A stretch of DNA of 64,000 nucleotides, taken from NCBI GenBank assembly GCA_030248065.1, contig JASAMV010007728.1:1-64000 (forward strand). Direction: 5' to 3'. Numbering within the stretch: the first letter of the stretch is position 1; the number at the start of each line of letters is the position of its first letter. The notes beneath the pieces were generated by a model. The model was not told the origin of the DNA, did not search any database, and worked only from the letters and a program-made list of their open reading frames with translations. The position numbers and the translations under genes are program-made. This DNA is from Rhynchonema sp. JSB1_4. Its lineage: Eukaryota > Nematoda > Chromadorea > Monhysterida > Xyalidae. Below, in pieces: positions 34,604 through 45,900 of the stretch.

Positions 34604-35977
34604 TCAGCCAGCACAAAGACTTGTTTGTTTGAATACAAGGCCATATTCAACACATTTGAGTGATCGTGAATTCGAGTGAACGCGCAAGTGGCTAATCAGA
34701 TATTCTTTTACTTTGAACGATTTCGAACATTTCGTGCAACTGAACGGTCGCTCGCTGTTGTGCGTGACCAGCTGATGTCGTTTCAGATGTCCCTTGGTCT
34801 TGTAGTCGTTATCGCATTCGCTGCATTTGAATGGTCTGACATCGGTGTGACTTCGCCGGTGAGCATAAAGCAGTTGGGATTTTTTGAATGCAGCACCACA
34901 TTGCGAACATTTGTACGGTCGTTGGTCGGAGTGAATGACCGAGTGGTTGCGCAGATCGCCGTGGGTTTTGAATTCCTTTGAACATTGAACACACTTGAAC
35001 GGCAGTCCATCGGAATGTCGGAGAATGTGCACACGCAGGCAATTTTTTGATTTGAATGTCTTCGAACATTGCGTGCAGGAGAACGGTCGTTGATCGTTGT
35101 GTTTGTGCTGTTGATGCGACTTTAGCTGGTAGTTGGTTCCGAATTCGTAGGTGCATTCGGTGCATCTGTATGGTTTGATATCAGAGTGAACCGTTTTGCG
35201 ATGAGTATAGAGTGAATTTGGTTGTTTGAATGCAGCACCACACTGTGTGCAATTGAATGGCCGCTGATTGGAGTGAGTGAATGAGTGCGCTAGCAGATCG
35301 CACCTGGTCACGAACACCGTCGAACAGTGAATGCAGCGGAATTCATTGTGTTCATGTTTCCTGCGTTGATGTGCCCTGAGGCCACCAACATTTGCAAATC
35401 GGCGGTCACATTCGGCGCATTTGTATGACTTGAGATCAGAGTGAGCGAGTCTGCGATGACTACGCAGTCCTTCCGGTTGTTTGAATGCCGCACAACACTC
35501 AGCGCACTTGAATAGGCGTTGATCGGCGTGAATGAGTGTGTGCCGCTGCAGCGCGCGATAAGATTTGAACGTCTTCGAGCACTGAACGCAGTGGAACAGT
35601 CGTTGAGGATTGTCAATTTCATGTTTGCACTGGTGGTGTGATCGGAGAGCGTTGGCATTTGCAGACCGGTAATCACATTCGGAGCATTTGAACGGTTTGA
35701 ACACGGAATGAACACGAAAATGATTGTTCAGATCGCCTTTCTCGTTGTACGCAAGCCCACGTTCGGCGCATTCATGTTGTCGTTGATCAGAATGAATCAG
35801 CGAATGCTTCTTCAGTTGGCATTTTGACGCATATGATTTCGAACACTGAGAACATTGAAAGTCTCGCTGCTGGGCGTGAGCGGAAATGTGATGTCTGTTC
35901 ACGGACGCCTTGGCCTTGTAGCACACGCCACAAATGACGCATTCGTACGGTCGGTTGTCGTTGCAAAATCTCATCAT
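34604..35977 (-). CDS. C2H2 zinc-finger protein, 15 fingers, single exon, 457 aa
   Basis: Starts at a tandem ATG ATG. Fifteen C2H2 units follow almost without gaps. Finger 3 (HECAERGLAY) lacks the second Cys. A sixteenth unit begins KCVEYGLVF but has Tyr in place of Cys and runs into a stop, so the C-terminus looks eroded. In the next frame the same DNA reads ADLRKH before a stop, suggesting an old frameshift inside the last finger. Linkers are mostly HSDQRPF/Y rather than the usual TGEKPY. The protein has no KRAB, BTB or other recognisable effector domain. Likely nuclear, DNA-binding; targets unknown. Confidence 0.9.
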   Translation of the reverse strand: MMRFCNDNRPYECVICGVCYKAKASVNRHHISAHAQQRDFQCSQCSKSYASKCQLKKHSLIHSDQRQHECAERGLAYNEKGDLNNHFRVHSVFKPFKCSECDYRSANANALRSHHQCKHEIDNPQRLFHCVQCSKTFKSYRALQRHTLIHADQRLFKCAECCAAFKQPEGLRSHRRLAHSDLKSYKCAECDRRFANVGGLRAHQRRKHEHNEFRCIHCSTVFVTRCDLLAHSFTHSNQRPFNCTQCGAAFKQPNSLYTHRKTVHSDIKPYRCTECTYEFGTNYQLKSHQQHKHNDQRPFSCTQCSKTFKSKNCLRVHILRHSDGLPFKCVQCSKEFKTHGDLRNHSVIHSDQRPYKCSQCGAAFKKSQLLYAHRRSHTDVRPFKCSECDNDYKTKGHLKRHQLVTHNSERPFSCTKCSKSFKVKEYLISHLRVHSNSRSLKCVEYGLVFKQTSLCAG

Positions 35978-36365
35978 ATCATTTGAACGGTCAGGGTGAT
36001 TTTCATCAAATCACATTTTGCACATTTGAAATGGTGGGTGTAGTAACAGAACTGTCCTGGAAGGATGAATGAATGCATTAGACACATTCATGGGTGCTGC
36101 GCACAAGCATGACAAGCAAACAAAAAAGTTTTTATTAGAGCACTGTTTTTTTTTTCAAAAAAAGCACAAAAAATTGGTCGAAAACGCGTGAAATCGACTT
36201 TATGTTGTCTCCAATATTTTTGTGTCTGTTTTTGCATCTGAAGGTGACCACTAGACGCCCTTCGCACTTTCTCAAGTGTGGAATTTGGGATAAAACCCGC
36301 AAACGCTACATCTTTCAGACGGTTATTTGGGAGAGAACGCCCCGAGGTCATTTCGGCTTGGGAAA

Positions 36366-36565
36366 GTCGACCGAAGGCTGTGAGCAGACAAACGCGGAAT
36401 GCGGGATTGGTTTAAAAACAGCAACTCCTTAACTGTATAGCTACAGTACACTGAGGTGCTTCAAGAAAATGTTTCAAAGTCTGTTTGGCGCGTTAGGGAT
36501 GTATGATGACTACGCTGGTTTTTATTCCGCATTCCGCGTTTATCTGCTCGCAGCCGAAGTCCAAC
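36366..36565. repeat. ~200-bp foldback element
   Basis: GGCTGTGAGCAGACAAACGC (plus GGAATGCGG) at ~36376 is mirrored by CCGCATTCCGCG...CTGCTCGCAGCC at ~36526-36556. Non-coding interior. Confidence 0.75.
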
Positions 36566-37266
36566 GTTGGGTTCGGCGTGTGTTCAGTTTGTCGACCTAT
36601 GAATCCTGTCTTACTTATATTTGTGTCCCAACAGTATATTCCCAAGTTCTTTTATGGACATAAGCAAGTCACCTCAGTGGTCTACAGTATGTACATATAG
36701 TAAGCCCCCCAACCGACTGATTGGTGCATCCGCTGCTTTGTAGCGCACCAACACACTTTAATCTGCAACCGCTGTACCCACTAGTGTACCGTGCTGATGT
36801 TGTCATACTTTATCTAATGTTACTACTTCCTTCAAGTTGCACGTGGGGTTTAGGTTGGGGAATATTATCAGAAATCAGATGCAATTAAGTAAACTTGCAG
36901 ATAACGACGGAGAACAAGCAAATACATAGAAAAGAATAACTAGAAAAGATACAAATCAGTGGACGTATAGCTGCGGGCTAAAAAAATAAAAATTTGTAAG
37001 CCTGATGGAGAAACAAAAAACGGCTGGTGTTGATGTGTCCTTGAAGGCTCCAATCTATTTCAATTGTGCAAGCAACGCACTGCATCAGCAAGAACATAAT
37101 AAATAGACAAATTAACATTCACCCATGGTCTGCAGCGGACGTAACGTGATGCAACATCAGGGCTGCTGCCCTGGTTGGCCTTGCTGCTTATTCACCCAGC
37201 AGGGCCATTTGCCATTCAGTTGACTCGGTCCGTGGTTTTCATGCAATGCTAATAGTCACTGCCGCT

Positions 37267-37900
37267 CAGTGGCGGATCTAGCTTTTGACCAAGGGAGGGC
37301 CAAATCCAAAAAGTCATTTTTATATCTGCTTGTTCCATTTTTGAAAAGTCATTTTTGTCCGGTCCTTGTTTAGAGTTCCGCGCTTTGCATCAAACACTCA
37401 AAATGTAACAAGTCGCGCGAAGCCAAATTTCCTTGCAAATTGATGTATTGGTCGCACAATGTTCATATAAGAATTCATCAAATCAATCCTGATTTTCAGG
37501 TTTGGTCACTCTTAAGCACTGTACTATTTGTGATTCTCCCAAAACATTTTCATCTGAAAATAATCTAGCACAGCACCCACGTTGCTGTGGGTCTGAAACG
37601 TTTTGGTGACTGCATTTGTGTGTGATCGCGCAATGCAACGTCATTGCCCCGTCACTTTCCTGCTTCACGATTCAGGAAAAAAACTGACCAATTCTTATAA
37701 AGTCATCGTGCGACAAATAAAAACAACGAGCAAAGGGCGCGATCTTTGCACTTTTGAAGACTTCGAGATTTAAAGTCCTGCGATTTAGGGGGTGACACAA
37801 GACACCAGCATTTCAATGGCAATTTGGTCTATTTTTATGCACCTTGTGGACAATCGGCACAATAATAGAACAACAAGCAGCAGTTTCAAAGAGCGATAGC
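37267..37900. repeat. hAT-like MITE remnant (GGCGGATC family)
   Basis: Begins CAGTGGCGGATCTAG and shares GGGCCAAATCCAAAAAGTCA and CCTGCGATTTAGG with 58434-58787. A short piece of the same family is at ~40874. The right end and target duplication are not resolved. Confidence 0.6.
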
Positions 37901-37924
37901 CCCACCTTCGAGTGGTAATAAGGG

Positions 37925-38430
37925 CGCCCTTAGTCATCATAGTGGAAAATGGAAATGCAAAAAACATTTTCTGTGTGAAACCTGACCAATCAGCGGCCGA
38001 GAATTGAGTGGAACAGAAAATGTTTTTGTCACATGTCAAAACATGGCTGCTGCAGTAAAATGTTTTATTTCATTTCCATTTTCCATTTTTCAGTATGCCC
38101 TTAGTCATATTGGAAAATGGAAATGGAAAACTTGGACATAGATTATTTTTTGCATTTCCATTTCCATTTTCCACTATGGGTGATATTTTCGAAACGGTGT
38201 AAAGGTCAGTTGGGTGTAAAGGTCGGTGGAAAGCTCGGTCGACAGCTCAGTGTGATAGACCTCGGTGTAAACTTGAAACATTCCACGTTAATAACAGGCA
38301 ATGTTTCACGTTTACACCGAGCTACGCCGACCGAGCTTTCGACCGAACTTTACACCGACCTTTACGCCCAACTGACCTTTACACCGTTTCGAAAATTCCA
38401 CCCTATGACTAAGGGCGCCCTAACAAAAAA
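37925..38430. mobile_element. MITE with AGGGCGCCCTTAGTCAT ends and internal palindromes
   Basis: AGGGCGCCCTTAGTCAT at ~37930 is mirrored by ATGACTAAGGGCGCCCT at ~38405. Inside are a palindrome at ~37950-38080 centred on ACATTTTCTGT, TTTCCATTTTCC low complexity, and a near-perfect hairpin at 38188-38395. That hairpin's arm GTGTAAAGGTCAGTTGGGTG is mirrored at its right side. Confidence 0.75.
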
Positions 38431-38535
38431 CACATATAATTATACTTCACATGTGTTTTGCCCAAGGTAGTATACAGTACGTATATGTACCTATGCAGGT
38501 ATAGTCAACCAAGAACTCATGAGACGACTTATTTT

Positions 38536-38870
38536 GAAGTTGACTTGAACGGATCCAATAATGTTAAGGTTCCACGTATATTTCGGAAATGAAAGAAAGA
38601 GAAACGCATGTATTTTTCAAAACACGTTCCCACCTCGGTGCGTAAATTCCCTTTTGACTCCCAAAACATTTGTGTGTTTGAACGACGTTGATGTTCGCGT
38701 AAGCACGCCACAAATTGAGGTCAGCCAGCTGGAACTTGTCATCATGTGTCTCTCGGCCCAATCTCTTTCTTTTGTTTGCGAAAACCCGTGTAACCGGCGC
38801 ATTTTTGAATCTGGCCAAGTAAGCTTTAAAAAGAGTCGTCTCATGAGCACGTGGCTGAACTATACAATGC
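38536..38870 (+). repeat. Dispersed repeat, direct copy of 5008-5345
   Basis: See 5008-5345: same orientation, ~335 bp, small indels distinguish the copies. No gene is supported in it. Confidence 0.8.
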
Positions 38871-39531
38871 ATTCATTGAATCAACGACTGAATAAAAAGA
38901 GCAGAGAATCACAGCCAAACGATAAAGCATCAACATTACACTGTAGAAACTATGTAAAGGCAAACTACACCAACACGAGCCCGATTTCGAAGATGGTGTG
39001 TATTCAAAATGAATAGAAAGAGAAAATCATCACGCTCCACTTTGTATTCTTCAGCGTGTAACATTTCGCAAATCAGCAGCCACGTATGAATGAATGTTTC
39101 ACTATTCTGCCAGCTGCGAAATCGGGCTCATGTTGGCGTAGTTTGTCTATACCTACAGTAATTGGTCTCAACGGGGAAAAGCGAGTGTTCGAAAGTAAAA
39201 TATATGCAATAAAAAGGTTCATAAAATATGCGGTGCCAGCGGAGAATGGTACCTGAAGAGTGCAACCCCGCGGATTCACTTCGATTTCTTACAACTTCAC
39301 GCTAAACACTCCAATTCTGAAGTGGAACCGCAATATCCGGAAGTGGGTCCTTTGAGCTGTGAATGATCACGATGGTGGTTTAACTGGCATTCTTATTCTC
39401 CGTTAACACGATGAGCTCAAAATTCAACACTGCTTTGAAAGAAAGGTGCATAGCAAGCCAAAACATTCAAAGCCACGTATGATAATCGACCAGAATCTTT
39501 TCGTTTAAACGTGCACAAAGAGCGACTTTGC

Positions 39532-40446
39532 TTAATTTCGGGATCCTCGACGACCAAATCGACGTCCGCCGCGACCAAAAGGTCGTTGTCGTGTGCAGTT
39601 CGGTGCAGGCCCGTCACAGAGCCCGTCATCGACGGCTTCGGCCACACACTCGCACATCAATTGACGACATTGGCGGCGGTCGATGGCGATGGAGCTGCAG
39701 AAAAAAATGGAGAATATTAGATTAGTTACATGGGAGAATATTAGTTACACTGACGATGACCTGGTGCACCGTGAAATTCAATGCATCAGGCATGGACCTT
39801 GAAAAAGTTGATTAGAGATCGATTTACTGATAAAAGTTGTTTACTGATGAGTTTCGACCCATTCACATTGTGATGCGATGACCGCATGGATATAATATGC
39901 ACACCGATCGAGGTATTTGACAGCAGGTGAATCCTAAGTGTCGCTATGTCAGGCCCAAATGTAACCCAACTTTCGTACTTGGAGAAGTAGAAATGTTCAA
40001 CGCCCCTGCTCCCGCGCACTCACGCTTTGCACTGCCTCATACAGGCGCGGAAATCGGTGTTCTGGAAGCATTCCCTGCTGGGTCGTTCCTTCGGTGTGCC
40101 ACCCCCCGCTGGTTTGCACGCCTCTTTGCACCCAGCGATCTCGACCGGGGGTTGACGCTCTGGTTTGGACTCGGTCGCGCAACCGGCCGATGCCACACAC
40201 GCAGACATGCACTCACGTTTGGCTAGGTGCGCAGAGTGGCAATCCTCTAGCGTCAGCTGAAATATGACCCAGTGAATAAACAACGACCGTACACGAAACA
40301 AGTTTCATGAAACAAGCGTTGCACCAAAAGATCAATCAACAAGAAGACCGATCAAATATACAGTAACCATATCTTACCTCCTCATCTTGACAATAGACGA
40401 CAACCAGTGCCAACATGAAAACGGAAACAATCTTGAATGCAGCCAT
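39532..40446 (-). CDS. Secreted cysteine-rich protein, 154 aa (paralogue A)
   Basis: Exons 40446-40378, 40256-40024, 39694-39532 on the minus strand; phases 0 and 2. A signal peptide of ~20 residues (AFKIVSVFMLALVVVYC) precedes QDEE. The mature part has 14 cysteines arranged mainly as CxxxC pairs (CMSAC, CKEAC, CMRQC) plus CRQLMCEC in exon 3. The tail is Arg/Gly-rich and contains RRFGRRGSR, a motif that looks like an amidation and dibasic-cleavage site. No family was recognised. A divergent copy lies head to head at 41536-42390. Extracellular location is inferred from the signal peptide; function unknown. Confidence 0.85.
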
Positions 40447-40543
40447 GTTTGCACAAATATGTTATTTTCGTTTATTCACACGGTTATTTCAATGAATTGT
40501 TGAACTTTCGATCAAGTGATACCAGAACGAGCAATATCGTTTT

Positions 40544-40551
40544 AATTTATA
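40544..40551 (-). promoter_or_regulatory. TATA box of paralogue A
   Basis: TATAAATT on the minus strand, ~100 bp upstream of the ATG at 40446, the same distance as the box of paralogue B. Confidence 0.5.
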
Positions 40552-41433
40552 CCATGCTTGTGTGCGTGGGCTGAGCCGCTTTCGGGTGACAAGAGGCGAT
40601 TATGTCCGTGTAAATACATAACACGTCAATTGTCATGTAAACAAGCGCGGTCCAGATTGCAAACTTGTGTACGCACGTGCACGTCCAGTACAGTATTCAC
40701 CTTCAACATGTGTAAACACTGTCGAGGCATGCATGTGCACAGAAATCAGACAGCGCAGGCGTTTTTATGTTCATTTTTTTGCTGTGTGTAAAAATGGGCT
40801 GATACTGCTGTTGTTGACGGAACTGCCTGTGATTCGTGCACCTGTTGGATGTCTCTCAAATGCAGCCCATGCATAGATCCAGCTTTCTGCCAAGGGTGCC
40901 AAATCCCACAACTCATTTTTGTTTAGTACATGTTTGATTTTCATGTTTTTCCCTCCCGGATCTGCTAGTGTGCATAACAGCGAGACGGCAGAAACCAGGG
41001 CGCGAAGAAAATGAATACCACTTGGATAGCGCGACAGGCGTGTTGACGACAACTGACATTCGGGTCGGCAGTTGCCTTGACAACATTGGTATAAGCCTGA
41101 GAAAGTGATGTAAACAACATACAGGATGCATGGAAGTTTGAAACGCGAACAAATGTTACACGACAGGCTTGTTTACCGTGCTAAAAATAAAGTTGAAAAC
41201 CTACCATTGTTATTGAAAAAAGCATTAAAGCGGTTGCGGTGGATCAGTGACGTAAATAAACCGCTCACAGAGTGGGGGAGAAAATCTGCGATTTTTTGCG
41301 GAAATGAAGGCAATCGGGAAATTCATACCAGAGCCTATTACCTGCGTTTTGGTATTTTTGGTTTTATTGACAGGAATGAGCTTTGACGTCACCATTTGAT
41401 CCAAAAGTTGGCTAATTCCTCTCGCCCAGGTTC
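40552..41433. other. Shared divergent promoter region of the cysteine-rich pair
   Basis: Non-coding interval between the two TATA boxes. It contains a fragment of the GGCGGATC MITE family near 40874. No exon seen. Confidence 0.5.
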
Positions 41434-41441
41434 TATAAATA
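41434..41441 (+). promoter_or_regulatory. TATA box of paralogue B
   Basis: TATAAATA, 95-102 bp upstream of the ATG at 41536. Confidence 0.55.
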
Positions 41442-41535
41442 CCAGATGAGTTCACTCAATCAGCATCATCTTTGTTTGAAATTGAGTTACGGCTCCAAGT
41501 CATAAATCACTCAGAACACTCATCTTTATCATAAA

Positions 41536-42390
41536 ATGGCCGCTTTCAAGATCGCCACCGTTTTCATGTTGGCGCTGGTTGTTGTTCACTGTCAGGATGA
41601 GGGGGTGAGACCTGGGGGTTACTGTATTTGTCCTGCTTTCAAAAAGCGTGTTTGTTGCAACTATTGTTTCCCAAAACTTTTAGGTTTTTAAAATCCAGTT
41701 AAAAGTAGAAAATGATTTCTACTGCCACACATTCCAGCTGACGTTAGAGGATTGCCACTCGGCGCACTTGGCCAAACGTGAGTGCATGTCTGCGTGTGTG
41801 GCATCGGCCGGTTGCGCGACCGAGTCCAAACCCGAGCGTCAACCCCCGGTCGAGATCGCTGCGTGCAAAGAGGCGTGCAAACCAGCGGGGGATGACACAC
41901 CGAGGGAACGACCCAGCAGGGAATGCTTCCAGAACACCGATTTCCGCGCCTGTATGAGGCAGTGCAAAGCGTGAGTGCGCGGGGAGGTGACGGATAGGAA
42001 TAAAAGCTTTCCCAAGTTTTGAGCTTCGTATGGGACTTTAGGCCGCTTGTACTGACGAAGACATGACGCACCGCCAATTGATGAACCAGAACTTGAAGTT
42101 CCGGCATTAACACGAGGCATTGATTCTGCCAAGGCGAAACAGCACCACCTAACGGTGCACCAGGTCATCGTCAGTTAAAGTTCACCAGATGACCTGCTGC
42201 TAAATAAACCTTCGACACAACATTTATCTAGTATTCTCCAAATTCGTATATCTGCAGCTCCATCTCCATCGACCGCCGTCAATGTCGTCAATTGATGTGC
42301 GAGTGTGTGGCCGAAGCCGTCGATGACGGGCTCTGTGACGGGCCTGCACCCGACTGCACGCAACAACGACCTTTTGGACGTCGATTCTAA
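41536..42390 (+). CDS. Secreted cysteine-rich protein, 144 aa (paralogue B)
   Basis: Exons 41536-41604, 41738-41970, 42258-42390, with exon 1 and 2 lengths identical to paralogue A. The protein differs from A at a few positions in exon 2 and ends earlier, after RPFGRRF; the Arg/Gly-rich extension of A is absent. It has 14 mature cysteines in the same places. The dispersed 25-nt motif sits in intron 2 of both copies, in the same orientation relative to the gene, so it was there before the duplication. Confidence 0.86.
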
Positions 42391-42962
42391 GGTCAATCTT
42401 GAAGAATGTGCACACAATCGTCCAATATGGCTGTGAAATTGATTCTTATCCAAAACTCTTGATGCTGTGTCTCTTTCTTTTATCAATGTTCATGACGTGT
42501 TGGTGTAAACATGCAGTATGTATTTGTTGCTAATTTTTGTTTTCAATAACTTTACGCACAAAATTATTCACACTTTTCGATAAACGTGGTCAAAACGAAA
42601 GTTTCTTCCTGTAGAATGGTATCCGAAACGGAGATCTGATCCACCAAATAGGATATGCGGGGTCACACAACACCTACTGTGTACATAGAGAGAAAAGCCG
42701 ATTGTCGGATCAATAGTGAGCCAACTGTCATATTCCCATGCATCACTTCAGATTTTGCTTGTGTTCAAAAAATACATATCAAATCATGTGGTCTTATCTT
42801 GTATACATTGTTTTGCTCAAAAGAATCAAGGAAATACGGGTTTGCGTTTGTCATTTAGCCAATGCTATACGAAGACAAAATCAAAATTGAGTTTGACAAG
42901 AGTTTAAAGCTTGACTTAGAAACGAAATGTAAACGGCAGTAAATTAATAATGACATTATTAA

Positions 42963-45900
42963 TCAATAGCAGTTCATCAGATACGAGCCACCGCCAGCTC
43001 TGAGTGCCGCATTCTCTTCACGGATCCTCTGCAGCAGGCCCTCCACCGTGTCCGACACCTTTTCCTGGATGCTCAAAGGTGGTTGATTGGGGGATCGCAC
43101 GTTTGGGATTATGATAGATCGGCCGCCGATGGTGTGTGACGGAATGCTGTTCACGTACAGTTCGGTCAGCTGGAAATGATGAGCAGGTTAGGCTTTTTTT
43201 GAAAATTTTACTTGTACAAAGCAAGTTTGCTGTTTGTGATAAATTCACGACGGATGCCATAGAATTTCCGGGCGCGACCTGGATTCGGTCGGATAAAGAC
43301 CGTGGTTGAAAGACAAAAACGGGCTATATTTACAGGCGCTACGTGAGCTTTAAAGGATCAGACAACGCTTATTTGAACAAAATATTATTCGCACGAAAGT
43401 CAGAGCGTACGCCCAAACCTGATTCTGCGCGTCATACTGTTGTTGTGGTTGTTTGCCATGCAGTGCGTTGCCGCCGACAGCAGTCAGCGACGCCGCAGCC
43501 GCAGCCAGCTGTTCAGCTTTCTGTATCTTGGTCGGCGGACGCTGTTTGCGTCGTTTCAACTGTTGTTGTTGGAGCAACAGTTTGTTGTTGGTGTAATCGG
43601 CGGCCACACTGTTCGGCATTGTTGCCTGATACAATTGCTGCGCTGCACCCACGCCGACGATGTCGCTTGATGGCGGGCTGCCGCCAATTGCTGCACCTGT
43701 GATGTGGTTTATGGCGTTGGCTTTTTTGCAAGTCATTGCATCGCTCAAAGGGTTTGTAGGTTTAGGTTAGACTTTGCCTAACTTCCACTTGCCCAGGCAC
43801 ATATACGTAGGTAGGAGACCTGGACATTAGAGCGAAGCTCACACGCAGGCTTTGGTCTGGACTTTGGGGATACGTACATACATGTATAGGTTCATGCTAT
43901 AACACTTCACGCAGATAACGCTATGCAGTAGTGATGCATGAAATCTTACGGTACCTACCTGCCATTCCCGGTATCCACGGCGCTGCCGCTCCGGCCCAGA
44001 TATCCCAAATGCTGTTGCCCAGTTGCTCGGGAATCGGATTGCCGGATGTTTCGGCGTGATCTTTCCTAACCACCATCGATATCGGACCGGTTTGATCATC
44101 GATTCTGGCTGATTTGATGCCGTTATGCGGGTCGACTGCGTCCGGTAGGGACGGAGGCTGGCTGCTCGTGGATTGACGCTTGTTGCGCGGACGGTATCTG
44201 GAAAATTAAGAGAAATTAAAAAAAGCCTGATGAATAATCGTACGTTTCGTTATTCGTTCAGTTTACGAGAGCGATCGCAGAACTACAGTTTTGTCTCCGA
44301 TATAAGCGCAGAAACACGAAGGCCAGTCACCAAACGTGTACCATTTGGTGGTTACAAACGTGGACTTTTTCGCTGGAGTTTTGGCAGTTTGGCGCCAAAA
44401 GTCATACGCCAGCTGAGTCGCCGTACAACCATAAGACGACTGACCGTGAAATGGGCGGGAAGTGCATCGGGAACTGTTTCTGGAACTCTTCCCATTCTTG
44501 TTTGGTCGTTTGCTTGACGAACGTGCGCACGGTCGTTTCCGAAATGCGAAGACGTCGAATCACCTCGCCCATCGGCACGCCGCGGTCGTAGATCATGTGC
44601 AGCACGCGGTTGCGGTCCGCGTACGGGGGCTGTGAATATTAATAATAATTAAAAAGGTTTTGTAGTATATTTTCGACAGTATGCCTGTTAGCTATTTCAT
44701 CAATAGGAAACGTTATGATCACGTGAGTTTTTTTGTGAACTCGAGGGCGTCTCTTAGAACTGCTGACATTGTTCTAAAGTCGACCGGCGCTGAAAGCCGT
44801 CTTCAATCGTGGAAAACCACTTTTACACTGGTCAAAATTGTAGATGAAATCACGTTTATATGAAACCACGCACATCGTCACGAGTTACATATTAGTATGA
44901 CCTGATGAATTACGAAGACAAGACAGTTTGAACAAACGTTTTATGAGCACACATTGTCAGTGTATCACAGCCCCAGTCGGCTGTGTCCCTTCAACCACCC
45001 CCCCGTTGTGGCACTCACATCTTGCCGCACAGGTATCTTGACCATCACACCATCGTTGCGCACAAACGGGACCACCTCACGACCGTCACACTCGCGTTCC
45101 TTGCACAAACCCTGCAATGAAGAGCGAAACATTGAAGCTTGAATAACTATTATTTTTAACATAAACTAAGCTTTCAAAAAAACTTATAAGACTTAATCTT
45201 AAAATTATATTGGACAAATCTTAAAAATTAAGACTATACTAACGTAGAGATTCGGACTCGGACTATTGTAGAAACTGTCAGAGTTCTTTGACCACCAATT
45301 ACGAATGCTCTCCATGTGACCGACGTACTTGCCCAGTTCCTCGTGCGAGACGCCTGCGCAAGTTATATCCGTAAAATGGGCAATTTTAAGTCAATTACAT
45401 ATTTGTGGATGGACTCGGTTCATTTGAGTCCCGGCAATTTTTGACCTCGGCATTTGGGTCACGATTTGGGTCCCGATCATTTGAGTGTCCAGAGACCGGA
45501 TGTGATCGTGACCAGGGTAGGGCAAAAAAAAACGACGGCGTTTTTTCTTAAAAAAACGACGTTTTTTTAAAAAAAACGCCTGGGTCGTTTTTCGTTTTTT
45601 TAAACCCTGAATTTCCTTGATTTTCCCTGATTTTTCAGGGAAAGTACCCTGATTATCAAGGAAAATCAATTTTTTGTCCCATTTTTTTCAAAAAATTTTT
45701 GACCAATTTTTACTTTGTCGAGATACGTCGATATACGGAGTTTGACTTTCAGTGATGACCCCGGCCAAAGTTGGTCCCATGATGCGGGTCTGATATGAGA
45801 TCTTAACAACTCGCTAGAAAAGGGTTGAAACCCGTTTATTTTGCCTCAGAACACATAGAATTACTTCATTTAACCACGTTTTCTTCCCAACATGAGCGTT

